Positions 9,580 to 18,582 are shown, numbered from the stretch's first letter. The stretch: 64,000 nt of DNA from Bacillota bacterium (GCA_023421675.1 JAEZTC010000006.1:1-64000); one strand, 5' to 3'. Notes: a model not told the origin generated them from the sequence alone. Numbers and translations are program-made.

Positions 9580-9615
9580 AAAAGGTGTTTTGATTTTTAA
9601 TCAAAGCGCCTTTTC
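9580..9615 (+). terminator. Intra-operon terminator or attenuator
   Basis: A 16-bp stem with only two G-U pairs (arms 9580-9595 and 9599-9614) is followed by a T-rich stretch. It sits between the ferredoxin and the isomerase-like gene, so it may lower expression of the last two genes. Confidence 0.75.
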
Positions 9616-9705
9616 CTTCAAAATGAAATTTGAGAATCGTTCACTGGTATGTGCCTGAATATTCGTCACCAAACAAAAAAATCGATGTAGCAGGAGGATA
9701 GAACG

Positions 9706-10695
9706 ATGGGGAGATTGTTGACTCTTATGACCTGTCAATGGGCAGATCTTGAAATGGAAACTATGTGTCAGAAAGCGAAAGCGATGGGATATGACGGACT
9801 TGAACTTGCCTGCTGGGGTAACCATCTGAATTTGAAAAAAGCTGTTGATGATGACCAGTATATAGAGGATATCAAACAACTACTCAATCTGTATGATCTT
9901 AAGGTATATGCTCTGGCAACACATATTATAGGGCAATGTGTAGGCGATTATAATGATCCTCGCTTAAATAATTTTGCACCGGCTGAGCTTGCAGATAACC
10001 CTGAGGCTATTCGTGAATGGGCAGTTACCAATATGAAATATGCTGCTATTGCAGCGAAGAAGCTCGGATGCAAAGTGGTTACCGGTTTTACAGGTTCACC
10101 AATTTGGAAATACCTTTATAGCTTTCCTCAGACAACAGAATCAATTATTGAAGCTGGTTACCAAGAGATTTATGATCTTTGGTCACCAATACTGGATGTT
10201 TTTAAAGAATCAGGTATTCAATTTGCTTTGGAAGTACATCCTGCCGAGATTGCATTTGACTACTATTCTACAAAAAGGTTGTTGGAAAAGTTTAATGACA
10301 GACCTGAATTCGGTTTGAATTTTGATCCAAGTCACCTAATCTGGCAAGGTCTCAAACCAGAGATTTTTTTGATGGACTTTGCAGCTCGTGTATATCATGT
10401 CCACATGAAAGATGCGGCAGTAACACTTGATGGAAGAAACGGTTTGCTTGGCTCACATATTGATTTCGGAGAACTAAACAGAGGCTGGAACTTCCGGTCG
10501 TTGGGACATGGTGATGTCGATTTCGAAAGCATTATACGAGTGTTGAACAAAGTGGGATATAAGGGCCCTCTGTCTGTAGAATGGGAAGATTCCGGAATGG
10601 AAAGAGAATATGGTGCAACAGAGGCAGCGGCATTTGTTCGCAAAATTGATTTTGAAGCATCGAATATAAAGTTTGATGAAGCAATAGCGAATTAG
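9706..10695 (+). CDS. Sugar phosphate isomerase/epimerase-family TIM-barrel protein
   Basis: This 329-residue protein belongs to the xylose-isomerase-like (AP_endonuc_2) superfamily. The usual metal-binding acidic/His residues appear in order: Glu in ALEVHPAE (about residue 177), Asp/His in NFDPSHLIW (about 208), His in VYHVHMKDA (about 231), Glu in LSVEWEDSG (about 290). AGGAGG precedes ATG 9706. It is next to a Gfo/Idh/MocA dehydrogenase. In known oxidative glycoside-cleaving systems such a pair first oxidises the sugar at C3 and then the isomerase-like enzyme eliminates the aglycone; epimerisation of a keto-sugar or inosose is the alternative. I saw no DUF6379-type small subunit as found in C-glycoside-cleaving enzymes. 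Confidence 0.87.
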   Translation: MGRLLTLMTCQWADLEMETMCQKAKAMGYDGLELACWGNHLNLKKAVDDDQYIEDIKQLLNLYDLKVYALATHIIGQCVGDYNDPRLNNFAPAELADNPEAIREWAVTNMKYAAIAAKKLGCKVVTGFTGSPIWKYLYSFPQTTESIIEAGYQEIYDLWSPILDVFKESGIQFALEVHPAEIAFDYYSTKRLLEKFNDRPEFGLNFDPSHLIWQGLKPEIFLMDFAARVYHVHMKDAAVTLDGRNGLLGSHIDFGELNRGWNFRSLGHGDVDFESIIRVLNKVGYKGPLSVEWEDSGMEREYGATEAAAFVRKIDFEASNIKFDEAIAN

Positions 10696-10704
10696 GAGGC
10701 TTGT

Positions 10705-11856
10705 ATGGTAAAGCGATTGAATTATGGTATGATCGGCGGAGATTTGAATGCTTTTATCGGTGGTGTTCATAGAGTAGCGGTTTCCTTCGACGGAAGAGCT
10801 AAATTGGTAGCGGGATGTTTTAATCCTAAAACTGAACCGAATAAAGAGTGCGGTGAATTCCTTGGTCTCGATTCAGATCGGATTTACAAGGACTATATAG
10901 AAATGGCTGAGAAAGAAAGCTCAAGAGAAGATGGTATCAATTTTGTGACAATTGCAGCACCAAACAATATGCACTATATAGTAGCAAAGGAATTTCTTTT
11001 ACATGGTATAAATGTTCTGTGTGAAAAGCCACTCTCTTTTGAAGTTAGCGAAGGTGAGGAACTGAAAAAGATTGCAAATGAGAAAGGACTTTTATTTGCT
11101 GTTAACTACTCTTACTCAGGTAACAACATGGTTAAAGAAGCAAAAGAACTTGTTGAACAAGGACTTATAGGTGACATCATCAATGTCAATGCTGAATATT
11201 TGCAGGAATGGTTAATTGATGATATTGGTGCTGGTGACAACACCATGAACAAGCTATCCGTATGGCGTAAAGATCCGAAATTATCGGGCGGCTCCAATTG
11301 TGTAGGTGATATAGGCACGCACATTGAACATACGGTTTCTTATATCACAGGCTTGAAAGTGAAAAAGGTTGCTGCAAAAATGGACTATTTCGGGCAACTT
11401 CTTGATTTGAATGCCAATATTCTTGTAGAGTTTGATAATGGATCACATGGCGTATTTTCTTCATCTCAAGTTTGTGTTGGTCATATGAATGGACTTGTTG
11501 TGCGCATCTTTGGAACAAAAGGTTCAATTGAATGGGTACAAGAGAATCCCAATATCCTTTTAGTGACACTAAAAGGAAAGCCAACGCAGATCTATAACCG
11601 AGGCATGTCATATGTGTCAAAAAGATCGGCACAAATGAGCCGCATTCCGTCTGGTCACCCAGAAGGACTATATGAAGCATTTGCTAATATCTACAAAGTG
11701 TGGATTGATGCAAATTTGAAAAAACTCAATGGTGAAGAATTCAGCAAATATGATAATGATTTTCCGTCCATTGATGATGGTATTGCAGGCGTAAAATTCA
11801 TTCATGCATGTCTGGCGAGTAATAAAATCGGTGGCAACTGGGTCGATATTGACTAA
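10705..11856 (+). CDS. Gfo/Idh/MocA-family oxidoreductase
   Basis: A 383-residue NAD(P)-dependent dehydrogenase. The N-terminal Rossmann fold begins at about residue 5 (LNYGMIGGDLNAFIGGVHR), followed by the family motif CEKPLS (about residue 112) with its catalytic Lys, and GDIGTHIEH (about residue 200) with the Asp and His that act in hydride transfer. AGGAGG from the end of the preceding gene lies just before the start, ten bases after its stop, so the two are co-translated. It probably oxidises or reduces a hydroxyl of a sugar or cyclitol brought in by the importer. No terminator is clear downstream. Confidence 0.9.
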   Translation: MVKRLNYGMIGGDLNAFIGGVHRVAVSFDGRAKLVAGCFNPKTEPNKECGEFLGLDSDRIYKDYIEMAEKESSREDGINFVTIAAPNNMHYIVAKEFLLHGINVLCEKPLSFEVSEGEELKKIANEKGLLFAVNYSYSGNNMVKEAKELVEQGLIGDIINVNAEYLQEWLIDDIGAGDNTMNKLSVWRKDPKLSGGSNCVGDIGTHIEHTVSYITGLKVKKVAAKMDYFGQLLDLNANILVEFDNGSHGVFSSSQVCVGHMNGLVVRIFGTKGSIEWVQENPNILLVTLKGKPTQIYNRGMSYVSKRSAQMSRIPSGHPEGLYEAFANIYKVWIDANLKKLNGEEFSKYDNDFPSIDDGIAGVKFIHACLASNKIGGNWVDID

Positions 11857-11999
11857 GACGCAAGACACCAATGGGGATATTTAACCCATCAACTCAGATA
11901 TATGCTTTTTCAAATCCAAAATTTTGGCTTCGATGGTGTGCGCATATACTCAAAGGCCGCATCATCCTTGCCGCTTGGATTATCTAACCCCATGAGACT

Positions 12000-12167
12000 A
12001 TGGTTAAAATGCGGCCCGAAAGGATTGTATATTTGTCATGCAATCCGTCAACCCCGGCAAGGGATTTGAATTACCTTGCGGATAACGGGTACAGGGTGGA
12101 AGAGATGCAGCCTGTGGACATGTTCCTGCATACGAAGCGAAAAATAATAAAAAATCGAGGCAAATAA
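12000..12167 (+). pseudogene. Relic of an RlmD/RumA-type 23S rRNA uracil methyltransferase (C-terminal end)
   Basis: The frame reads MVKMRPERIVYLSCNPSTPA, then RDLNYLADNGYRVEEMQPVD and MFLHT before running into unrelated codons and TAA at 12165. The NPST motif and following stretch are characteristic of the RumA/TrmA C-terminus. The rest of the roughly 450-residue enzyme is missing and the catalytic Cys region is only partly present. It is more GC-rich than its surroundings. The remainder of 11857-12303 shows nothing else. Confidence 0.75.
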
Positions 12168-12192
12168 GTGAAAGTTATGGCCCGATTTTTTT
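12149..12192 (+). terminator. Possible AT-rich terminator
   Basis: AAAAAATCG (12149-12157) pairs with CGATTTTTT (12183-12191) and ends in T. The stem is weak and the loop is large. Confidence 0.35.
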
Positions 12193-12303
12193 GCTGTTTT
12201 CATAGCCATTGCAGCAATTGTTTATCCTCCCTATGAGCACATAAGGCCACATATATTAGAAGCAACCTTATTATCATAATTTGATTGTCATAATTCGTTA
12301 ATC

Positions 12304-14013
12304 CTATTTAAGACTGTATTTTTCAATGGCATAATCTTTTAACATGAATTTTTTAATCTTTCCGCTTGCCGTAGTGGGAAATTCCTTTACGAATTCAATA
12401 TATTTAGGGATTTTAAACTTTGCAAGATTATCTTGAATTAGTGATATGACATTCTCCCTAGATATAGTATGATTATCTTTTATAATTACAAAAGCACATA
12501 TCTCCTCTCCAAGGTTTTTATCAGGAACGCCTACAACTGCGGCATCTTTTATAGATACATGTGTTACTAATAACTCTTCTATTTCTGTAGGTGATATATT
12601 TTCACCGCCTCTGATGATTATATCTTTTATTCTGCCGATAATCTTACAATATCCTTCGTTATCTTTAATAGCTAAATCTCCAGTATGCAGCCATCCGTCC
12701 TTGTCTATACTCTTTTGTGTAGCCTCTTGGTTTTTGTAGTATCCCTTCATGATATATTCTGTTTTGGTGATAAGCTCTCCCTCTAAACCATTAGGTACTT
12801 CTTCTCCAGTAGCAGGATTGATTATCTTTATTTCTGTTCCGAACATACCCCGGCCTACCGTGTTGACTCTCATATTAAAAGGGTCAGAAGTGAGAGTTTG
12901 TGTTATCCCTAAAGCTTCTGTCAGCCCATAAACGATACAGAGTTCTTTCATGTTCATTTTATCCATTATTTCGTTCATGAGATCAGGATGGCAATAAGAG
13001 CCAGCAATCATTCCTTTTTGAAGATTAGATAAATCGAAGTTGTCAAAGTTGGGATGGGAAAGAAGAAATTTAAACATAGTAGGGACTCCATTTAATCCCG
13101 TACACTTTTCTTTGTCTAAATATTCAAGAACTTTTGTTGTTTGAAATCTGTCCACAAGCACTATTGTTGACCCATATAACAAACATTGAATGGCACTTAA
13201 AACACATCCCATTACATGAAAGAGGGGGAGACATACAAGTAATCTGTCTTTCTCAGAAAAATCAAGGTTTTTACCTGAAATGATAGCATTATTAATAATA
13301 TTGTAATGCGTGGACATTACAGCTTTAGGATTTCCAGTAGTACCTGATGTGTATTGAAGATTTATTGTATCATAACATTCTAATGAATTGCTTCTTTCAA
13401 GTAATTCTTCATCGGACACATCTCTGCCCATTTCTATAAGATTCTCAAGAGACATCAGGTTTTTATCTTCACCATCTAAACTTATTACATTCTTCATATC
13501 AGGAAGGGCTTTGCTTGAAAACTCTCCCGGGAGATAAATTTTAAGTTCCGGGCATATAGAATACACGGAATCAGTATAATTGTTTCCACTATATCCTTTT
13601 GAGAAAAAGAGAGCTTTTGAATTAGAATGTTTTAAAACATATTCAAGTTCATGCTTACTGTAATCTGTGTTAATACATACAAGAACTGCCCCGATTTTGG
13701 CAGTCGCAATTTGAAGTGCAATCCATTCTGGACTGTTCAATGACCAAATTGATAAATGGTCTCCTTTCTTTATCCTCAGTTTCAGTAACCCCTTTGCTAT
13801 ACCATCATACATTTTCTTAAAATCTCTGTAAGAATACCTAACATTTTTGTCCCTGTAGACTATGGCTTCATTGTTTCCATATTTGATACACATTTTGTCA
13901 ATGATGCCGCCAATTGTTTCTTTTATAAAATCCTCCCTATTTGTAAGTTCTAACTTTTTTAAATCATTTATGGTATTTATATCTTCAGGTTCAATACCAA
14001 CGTTCTGCATCAT
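12304..14013 (-). CDS. AMP-forming acyl-CoA ligase
   Basis: A 569-residue ANL-superfamily enzyme that activates a carboxylic acid as acyl-AMP and then acyl-CoA (or transfers it to a carrier). Motifs in order: the P-loop YTSGTTGNPKAVMSTH, YGLTEALG, the adenine/ribose-binding HTGDLAI with GRIKDIIIRGGENISPTEIE, and the C-terminal catalytic Lys in TASGKIKKFMLKD. It resembles medium/long-chain fatty acid ligases. GGAG is correctly placed upstream of the start. It is divergent from a condensation-fold acyltransferase 282 bases away, suggesting that the activated acyl group is passed to that enzyme. No carrier protein gene is visible nearby. Acid substrate unknown. Confidence 0.9.
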   Translation of the reverse strand: MMQNVGIEPEDINTINDLKKLELTNREDFIKETIGGIIDKMCIKYGNNEAIVYRDKNVRYSYRDFKKMYDGIAKGLLKLRIKKGDHLSIWSLNSPEWIALQIATAKIGAVLVCINTDYSKHELEYVLKHSNSKALFFSKGYSGNNYTDSVYSICPELKIYLPGEFSSKALPDMKNVISLDGEDKNLMSLENLIEMGRDVSDEELLERSNSLECYDTINLQYTSGTTGNPKAVMSTHYNIINNAIISGKNLDFSEKDRLLVCLPLFHVMGCVLSAIQCLLYGSTIVLVDRFQTTKVLEYLDKEKCTGLNGVPTMFKFLLSHPNFDNFDLSNLQKGMIAGSYCHPDLMNEIMDKMNMKELCIVYGLTEALGITQTLTSDPFNMRVNTVGRGMFGTEIKIINPATGEEVPNGLEGELITKTEYIMKGYYKNQEATQKSIDKDGWLHTGDLAIKDNEGYCKIIGRIKDIIIRGGENISPTEIEELLVTHVSIKDAAVVGVPDKNLGEEICAFVIIKDNHTISRENVISLIQDNLAKFKIPKYIEFVKEFPTTASGKIKKFMLKDYAIEKYSLK

Positions 14014-14295
14014 TGTTTCACTCCAAATTCAAATTAATTTATGTAGTCATAATATGTTTACATAATTTGAAATGAAACCGAATTCGGGAAATATCACCTC
14101 TAACTTATCAAAATAATTAATTTATAAGAGAATACAGAATAATATACCTTAGATTCACTTTCGTATTAAGATAATTTGATATGTAACACACTCATTTATA
14201 TTTACATAACATAGATTATCTAATAAACTATGTAAACTTTATAATAATTAGACAGTTGAAAATATTTAAAATCTAATTGATGGGAGCGATTTGGC
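14014..14295. promoter_or_regulatory. Divergent promoter region of the ligase and acyltransferase genes
   Basis: AT-rich region with three TTTACATA-like elements: near 14054 and 14200 on the plus strand and near 14231 as its reverse complement (TATGTAAA). TATAAT occurs near 14240 for the rightward gene. The repeated element may be a shared regulator site; the same TTTACAT core occurs near 2700 and 2749. Confidence 0.4.
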
Positions 14296-15729
14296 ATGAA
14301 AGTAAATAATCCATTAAATTCTTATCTTGAAAATATTAATAAATTTACAAAATTTATTGGAATTAATGAAACGAATCATAAAAAAACAGAAAATAGTTCA
14401 AATTGTATACCAGCTGATGGGCAGGATATATATAACTATGTTGCTCGTTACAGAATTGCAAATTCTCAGATTCAAGCGGTAATGAAGCTCGATGGCAGGC
14501 TGGATTTCGATAAACTATCAAAAGCAGTAAGATTATCATTTGATGTTGAGCCTGTTTTCGGATGCCGTTTTGTTAAAAGCACTCATCCTTATTGGGAACG
14601 TATAAATGACATTGACTGTGTTGAATTTTGTACATTTGAGGAAACTGATAATCCGGATGCAGCTATTAAAAATTTTCTTGATATTCCTTTGGATCTAAAT
14701 AAAGGACCTATGGCCAAGGTAAAACTAATACGATCCAGACTGAGTGATATATTGTGTGTGAAAGTCAGCCATGTATGCTGTGACGGCACTGGTGCAAAGG
14801 AATACTTTTTACTTCTTGCGGATATTTACTCTCAAATAGATAAAGAAAGCATCGATTATATTCCAATACAACATATACCTAATAAAAATGACCGGATTAG
14901 ACTGTATGAGGAATTAGATATAGATGCTTCAAAAGCAACTTCGTATTATAAACTAAAAACAGGGCATCAATTGTGGAATTTTCCATGGAGAAACAACCAG
15001 ATCGGTGCTACCCGATTTGTTGTCTGCAAGCTTCCAAACTGTCAGCTTGATGAAATGAAAAGCTATTCGAAAACGAGAGGGGCAACAATCAATGATTTGA
15101 TTCTAACTGCAGTCTACAGGGCTATGTTTGAAATATCCAAACCTCCATATGGCGTACCAGTAGACATTCCTATAACACTTGATTTGCGTCGCTATCTTCC
15201 AGATCAAAAAACTGAGGCAATAAGGAATTTTGCCGCCGGACATATAACAACGATAGCCAGGAAAAAGAATGAATCTTTTCCGGAAACCTTATCCAGGGTA
15301 ATGTCTACGACAAAAATATTAAAAGACGGTCACCTGGGATTAGAAGATGCTGTATGGGGAGAATATGTTGAAAGTTTAAATTTCTACCAATACATCAGCC
15401 AATTTAAAATCATGTCACTATTTGCTGATATGGCTTCGTATAATCCTTTTTTTAATATTATTGACAAGGCTAGTGTAACATTTGCAAACCTTGGCTTTGT
15501 ATCTAAATCACCAATTAAATTTGGCGAACACACCGTTACTGACGCGTATATTCTCCCGCCAGTTTTACGTGCACCAGGTATTCTCCTTGTTGCAAGTACT
15601 TATAATGGTATAATAACGCTGACAGTTGGTTATTATAAGCCTTCAGTTGATCGAAGCGTTATGGAGAATCTTCTTAATAAAATTAAGGATGAATTGATAG
15701 AAGGTTGTAAAAAACCATCCAAAGAGTAG
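14296..15729 (+). CDS. Condensation-domain-like acyltransferase
   Basis: A 477-residue protein of the chloramphenicol-acetyltransferase-like fold used by NRPS condensation domains, PapA-type acyltransferases and alcohol acetyltransferases. The catalytic HxxxDG motif is present as HVCCDG (about residue 158), in SHVCCDGTGAKEYF. Later stretches VPVDIPITLDLRRYLP and AIRNFAAGHITT match the second half of the fold. It stands alone rather than in an NRPS. GGGAG lies upstream of ATG 14296. The divergent acyl-CoA ligase suggests transfer of an acyl group onto an alcohol or amine, making an ester or amide lipid-like product. Substrates cannot be inferred. Confidence 0.82.
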   Translation: MKVNNPLNSYLENINKFTKFIGINETNHKKTENSSNCIPADGQDIYNYVARYRIANSQIQAVMKLDGRLDFDKLSKAVRLSFDVEPVFGCRFVKSTHPYWERINDIDCVEFCTFEETDNPDAAIKNFLDIPLDLNKGPMAKVKLIRSRLSDILCVKVSHVCCDGTGAKEYFLLLADIYSQIDKESIDYIPIQHIPNKNDRIRLYEELDIDASKATSYYKLKTGHQLWNFPWRNNQIGATRFVVCKLPNCQLDEMKSYSKTRGATINDLILTAVYRAMFEISKPPYGVPVDIPITLDLRRYLPDQKTEAIRNFAAGHITTIARKKNESFPETLSRVMSTTKILKDGHLGLEDAVWGEYVESLNFYQYISQFKIMSLFADMASYNPFFNIIDKASVTFANLGFVSKSPIKFGEHTVTDAYILPPVLRAPGILLVASTYNGIITLTVGYYKPSVDRSVMENLLNKIKDELIEGCKKPSKE

Positions 15730-15824
15730 TACAATATTGATATACGAATTTGTCTAAAGTTTCAGATAAAAAGAGAAGACATATAAAAACTCATGTGTTC
15801 TCTTTTTGTATATCTTCACTCTAA

Positions 15825-16073
15825 CATATTTATTATTGTTTGCTTTGCTTCTATGCTATATTTGGGTGTAAGAATGTTGATATTCCACAACAAATTAATA
15901 ATACAAATGATGTCTCATCATCTCAGCAGAACTCACACGATTTTAATAAACAAAATACTCCAAATCAACAAAACAGGTAGGCTTTATCTAAGGGATCAAG
16001 TAAAAAAATCGATGATTTTTATTAAAGCTTCAAACAGGAGCAGCAAAAGCTCAACGATAAAATGGGAGAAGAT
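15825..16073 (+). pseudogene. Decayed lipoprotein gene
   Basis: In the frame through 15867 a hydrophobic run ends in AIFGC followed by KNVDIPQQINNTNDVSSSQQ, a lipobox with a polar Gln/Asn/Ser-rich mature region. The frame has stops at about 15975 and 16020 and no intact start. It is fused at about 16074 to a methyltransferase fragment. Confidence 0.55.
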
Positions 16074-16185
16074 TATATTAATGATATTAAATTAATTTTA
16101 TCAAGATTATGTGATATTCTAAATGAAAACGGACATTTTCTAATCATAAATTTTGATAAAAATCAAAAAATAGTTTCAAATATGG
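16074..16185 (+). pseudogene. Fragment of a class I SAM methyltransferase (C-terminal half)
   Basis: About 110 bases encode INDIKLILSRLCDILNENGH and FLIINFDKNQKIVSNMV, nearly the same as part of the relic at 22672-23029. The similarity stops abruptly at both ends, just before the DUF2200 gene leader. It is a recombination remnant, not a gene. Confidence 0.65.
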
Positions 16186-16215
16186 TTTTAAATATAAGCA
16201 GTGGGAGGAAGTGCA

Positions 16216-16569
16216 ATGTCCAAACCGCGAGTCTATACAATGAGCTTTGCAAGTGTATATCCCCTATATATTTCAAAGGCGGAGAAAAAAGGACGTACTA
16301 AATCAGAAGTTGACGAAATCATTCGCTGGTTGACAGGATATACTCAGGATGGACTGGAGGAACAATTAAAAAGACAAACAGACTTTGAGACATTCTTTAA
16401 AGATGCTCCCTTCCTAAACCCATCAAGAACTCTAATAAAAGGACTTGTTTGCGGCGTCAGGGTAGAAGATATAAAAGAGCCGACAATGCAGGAAATTCGA
16501 TATTTGGATAAGCTGATTGATGAATTGGCAAAAGGCAGATCTATGGACAAAATACTTCGGGAGAAATAG
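16216..16569 (+). CDS. DUF2200 family protein, copy 1
   Basis: A 117-residue protein matching my knowledge of DUF2200: YTMSFASVYPLYISKAEKKG, RTKSEVDEIIRWLTGYTQ, then ICGVRVE-like VCGVRVEDIKEPTMQEIRYL. GGGAGG at 16203-16208 favours ATG 16216 over the in-frame GTG at 16201. No known enzymatic motif; function undefined in this family. A close paralogue lies at 35492-35845 with the same ribosome site and 5' leader, so the unit was duplicated together with its translation signals. Confidence 0.9.
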   Translation: MSKPRVYTMSFASVYPLYISKAEKKGRTKSEVDEIIRWLTGYTQDGLEEQLKRQTDFETFFKDAPFLNPSRTLIKGLVCGVRVEDIKEPTMQEIRYLDKLIDELAKGRSMDKILREK

Positions 16570-16603
16570 CTATAGCTCTTGAAGATGAAAAATGAATATC
16601 AAA

Positions 16604-16641
16604 AAGATCGGGTTGAAAAAGTGAATTTTCGCCCGATTTTT
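16604..16641 (+). terminator. Terminator after DUF2200 copy 1
   Basis: ATCGGG and GAAAA pair with TTTTC and CCCGAT around a short loop, followed by seven T. It also separates this gene from the convergent exporter operon. Confidence 0.85.
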
Positions 16642-16688
16642 TTGTACATTTATTATTCCATTTTGATATGTAGGTTTACTTAGGATTT

Positions 16689-17456
16689 TTACACCCGCTT
16701 TTTATATACCCTCATAGCGAAGAAATATGCCACAAGCATAATTCCGACACACCACATAAGAGCAACCCATATATCATTACTGACCGGCTGACCTGACAAC
16801 AGCGCACGAATGGATTCGACTATCGAGGTCACCGGTTGATTTTCGGCAAAGGAGCGAACTACTGAAGGCATCGACTCAGTCGGCACAAATGCTGAACTGA
16901 TAAATGGGAGGAAGATAAGCGGGTAGGAAAAGGCGCCTGCACCATCCACCGATTTTGCGGACAGTCCGGCAATCGCAGCGATCCATGTCAATGCCAGTGT
17001 AAACAGGGTGAGTATACCGGCCACAGCAAGCCATGACAATACTCCTGCCGACGAGTGGAAGCCCATAATGAGTGCTACGAGAATAATTACGACAACTGAA
17101 ATTGCATTGGACACTAGTGAGGTCAGTACATGCCCCCAAAGTGCAGCCGAACGCGAAATAGGCATGGAGTGGAACCTCTCGAAAATACCACTTTTCATAT
17201 CCATAAACAGACGGTAAGCCGTATACGCAATGCCGCTTGCAATTGCAATCAAAAGGATACCAGGCAACAGATAATTTACGTAGTTATCCGTGCCTGTTTT
17301 AATTGCGCCGCCGAACACATAAACAAATAACAGCATAAGAGCGATAGGCGTGATAGCTACTGTGATGATGGTGTCCATGCTACGGAAAATATGTCGCATG
17401 GAACGTCCAAGCATAATGCCCATGTCACTAAAAAAGTGTATCTTTACCGCTTCCAT
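16689..17456 (-). CDS. ABC-2 type exporter permease (DrrB type)
   Basis: A 255-residue integral membrane protein with about six hydrophobic segments and the ABC-2 signature region GAFSYPLIFLPFISSAFVPT. It ends with a short basic tail (VYKKRV). Its start directly abuts the stop of the ATPase gene, so the two subunits are co-translated. This pair commonly exports drugs, lipids or peptides. The substrate is unknown. Confidence 0.92.
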   Translation of the reverse strand: MEAVKIHFFSDMGIMLGRSMRHIFRSMDTIITVAITPIALMLLFVYVFGGAIKTGTDNYVNYLLPGILLIAIASGIAYTAYRLFMDMKSGIFERFHSMPISRSAALWGHVLTSLVSNAISVVVIILVALIMGFHSSAGVLSWLAVAGILTLFTLALTWIAAIAGLSAKSVDGAGAFSYPLIFLPFISSAFVPTESMPSVVRSFAENQPVTSIVESIRALLSGQPVSNDIWVALMWCVGIMLVAYFFAMRVYKKRV

Positions 17457-18215
17457 TTATTTTTCCTCCTTCTTACCAACCATTACAAGGAATATTTCTT
17501 CCAAACTTGGCTGTTTTTCAATGTATTCTACCTTTGCGGTTGGGAACAGCTTTTTCAGGTCTGAGAGTGTGCCATTAGCGATAATTTTACCTTCATGCAG
17601 AATGGCAATTCTGTCGGCAAGCTGTTCAGCTTCATCCAAATACTGTGTAGTCAGGAATACTGTCGTGCCATAATTAGCAAGCTCTTTGACAGTCTTCCAG
17701 ACCTCAATACGTGCTTCGGGGTCAAGCCCGGTGGTCGGCTCGTCAAGAAAAATGAGCTGCGGTTTCCCTATCAGGCTCATGGCAATGTCGAGCCTACGGC
17801 GCATACCGCCTGAATAGGTGGAAACCCTGCGGTCGGCGGCGTCTGTTAGACTGAAGCGGTTCAGTAAATCATCCGCGACCTGACGCGGATTTTTTAGGTG
17901 CCGCAGCTTGGCAATCATAATTAGGTTTTCTCGTCCGGTCAAAATCTCATCCACTGCGGCAAATTGCCCGGTTAAGCTGATTGACTGTCGCACATTATCA
18001 GGTTTTGATGTGACATCGTAGCCGTTTACTGTAACGGTTCCTCCATCTGGCTTGAGCAGAGTGGTTAAAATTTTGACAATTGTTGTTTTGCCTGCGCCGT
18101 TAGAGCCAAGAAGGGCAAATATACTGCCTTTGTCTATCTCTAAATCCACATCCTTTAGCACATGAACTTTCTTGTATGACTTTTGCAGCCCTTTAACCTG
18201 GATTGCTTTTTCCAT
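17457..18215 (-). CDS. ABC exporter ATPase (DrrA type)
   Basis: A 252-residue ATPase: Walker A GSNGAGKTT (about residues 37-45), signature YSGGMRRRLDIAMSLIG, Walker B LIFLDEPTTGLDPEAR, and the DrrA-typical switch TTQYLDEAEQLADRI. It energises the permease encoded immediately downstream. It belongs to an operon headed by a PadR repressor, an arrangement typical of stress- or drug-inducible exporters. Confidence 0.93.
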   Translation of the reverse strand: MEKAIQVKGLQKSYKKVHVLKDVDLEIDKGSIFALLGSNGAGKTTIVKILTTLLKPDGGTVTVNGYDVTSKPDNVRQSISLTGQFAAVDEILTGRENLIMIAKLRHLKNPRQVADDLLNRFSLTDAADRRVSTYSGGMRRRLDIAMSLIGKPQLIFLDEPTTGLDPEARIEVWKTVKELANYGTTVFLTTQYLDEAEQLADRIAILHEGKIIANGTLSDLKKLFPTAKVEYIEKQPSLEEIFLVMVGKKEEK

Positions 18216-18231
18216 ACTGATATCTCCCTTT

Positions 18232-18582
18232 TTACTTTATTTTATCCGTAACTTTTTTCATAGCCTTGTTAACTTTTTGGTCAACAGATTCTTGATATAT
18301 GTCAGCGTAAGTTTTTGAATCTTTGATTAGGTCGTCACAGAAAGCCGCTACGTCATTGCCCGTCACTTCGAGTACTCCTTTCCCCAAGGCTGCGCCTTCT
18401 TCAAAAAGATCGATAATCCCTGAGAGTAACCCTGTCCCCTCGGTTAGCTCAACAGGACCGACTTTAAAGAGATATTTTTGAATCTCTTTATAAACAATCT
18501 GATAATCTTCCGGGAGCGCTTTGACACGTGCCACGTGTGCTCGCCACTCTTTTTTGCCTTCGATGATATCTTGTATTCTCAT
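18232..18582 (-). CDS. DUF1048 family protein, second of pair
   Basis: A 116-residue, highly charged helical protein with no signal or membrane segment. Sequence such as EWRAHVARVKALPEDYQIVY and ALGKGVLEVTGNDVAAFCDD matches DUF1048, a family regularly found between PadR regulators and DrrAB-type exporters. It is distantly similar to the protein encoded upstream (18756-19106). The role is unknown; a helper of the exporter or its sensing is inferred only from context. Confidence 0.85.
   Translation of the reverse strand: MRIQDIIEGKKEWRAHVARVKALPEDYQIVYKEIQKYLFKVGPVELTEGTGLLSGIIDLFEEGAALGKGVLEVTGNDVAAFCDDLIKDSKTYADIYQESVDQKVNKAMKKVTDKIK

Noticed and set aside
9706..11856. Assignment as a C-glycoside deglycosylation (Dgp-type) pair
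   Set aside because: The enzyme families fit, but the small DUF6379-type subunit required for known C-deglycosylases is absent, so I only claim glycoside or cyclitol processing as a hypothesis.
15793..16301. Overlapping short open frames before the first DUF2200 gene
   Set aside because: They run through a decayed lipoprotein and a methyltransferase fragment in the wrong frames and lack ribosome sites; I recorded the relics instead.
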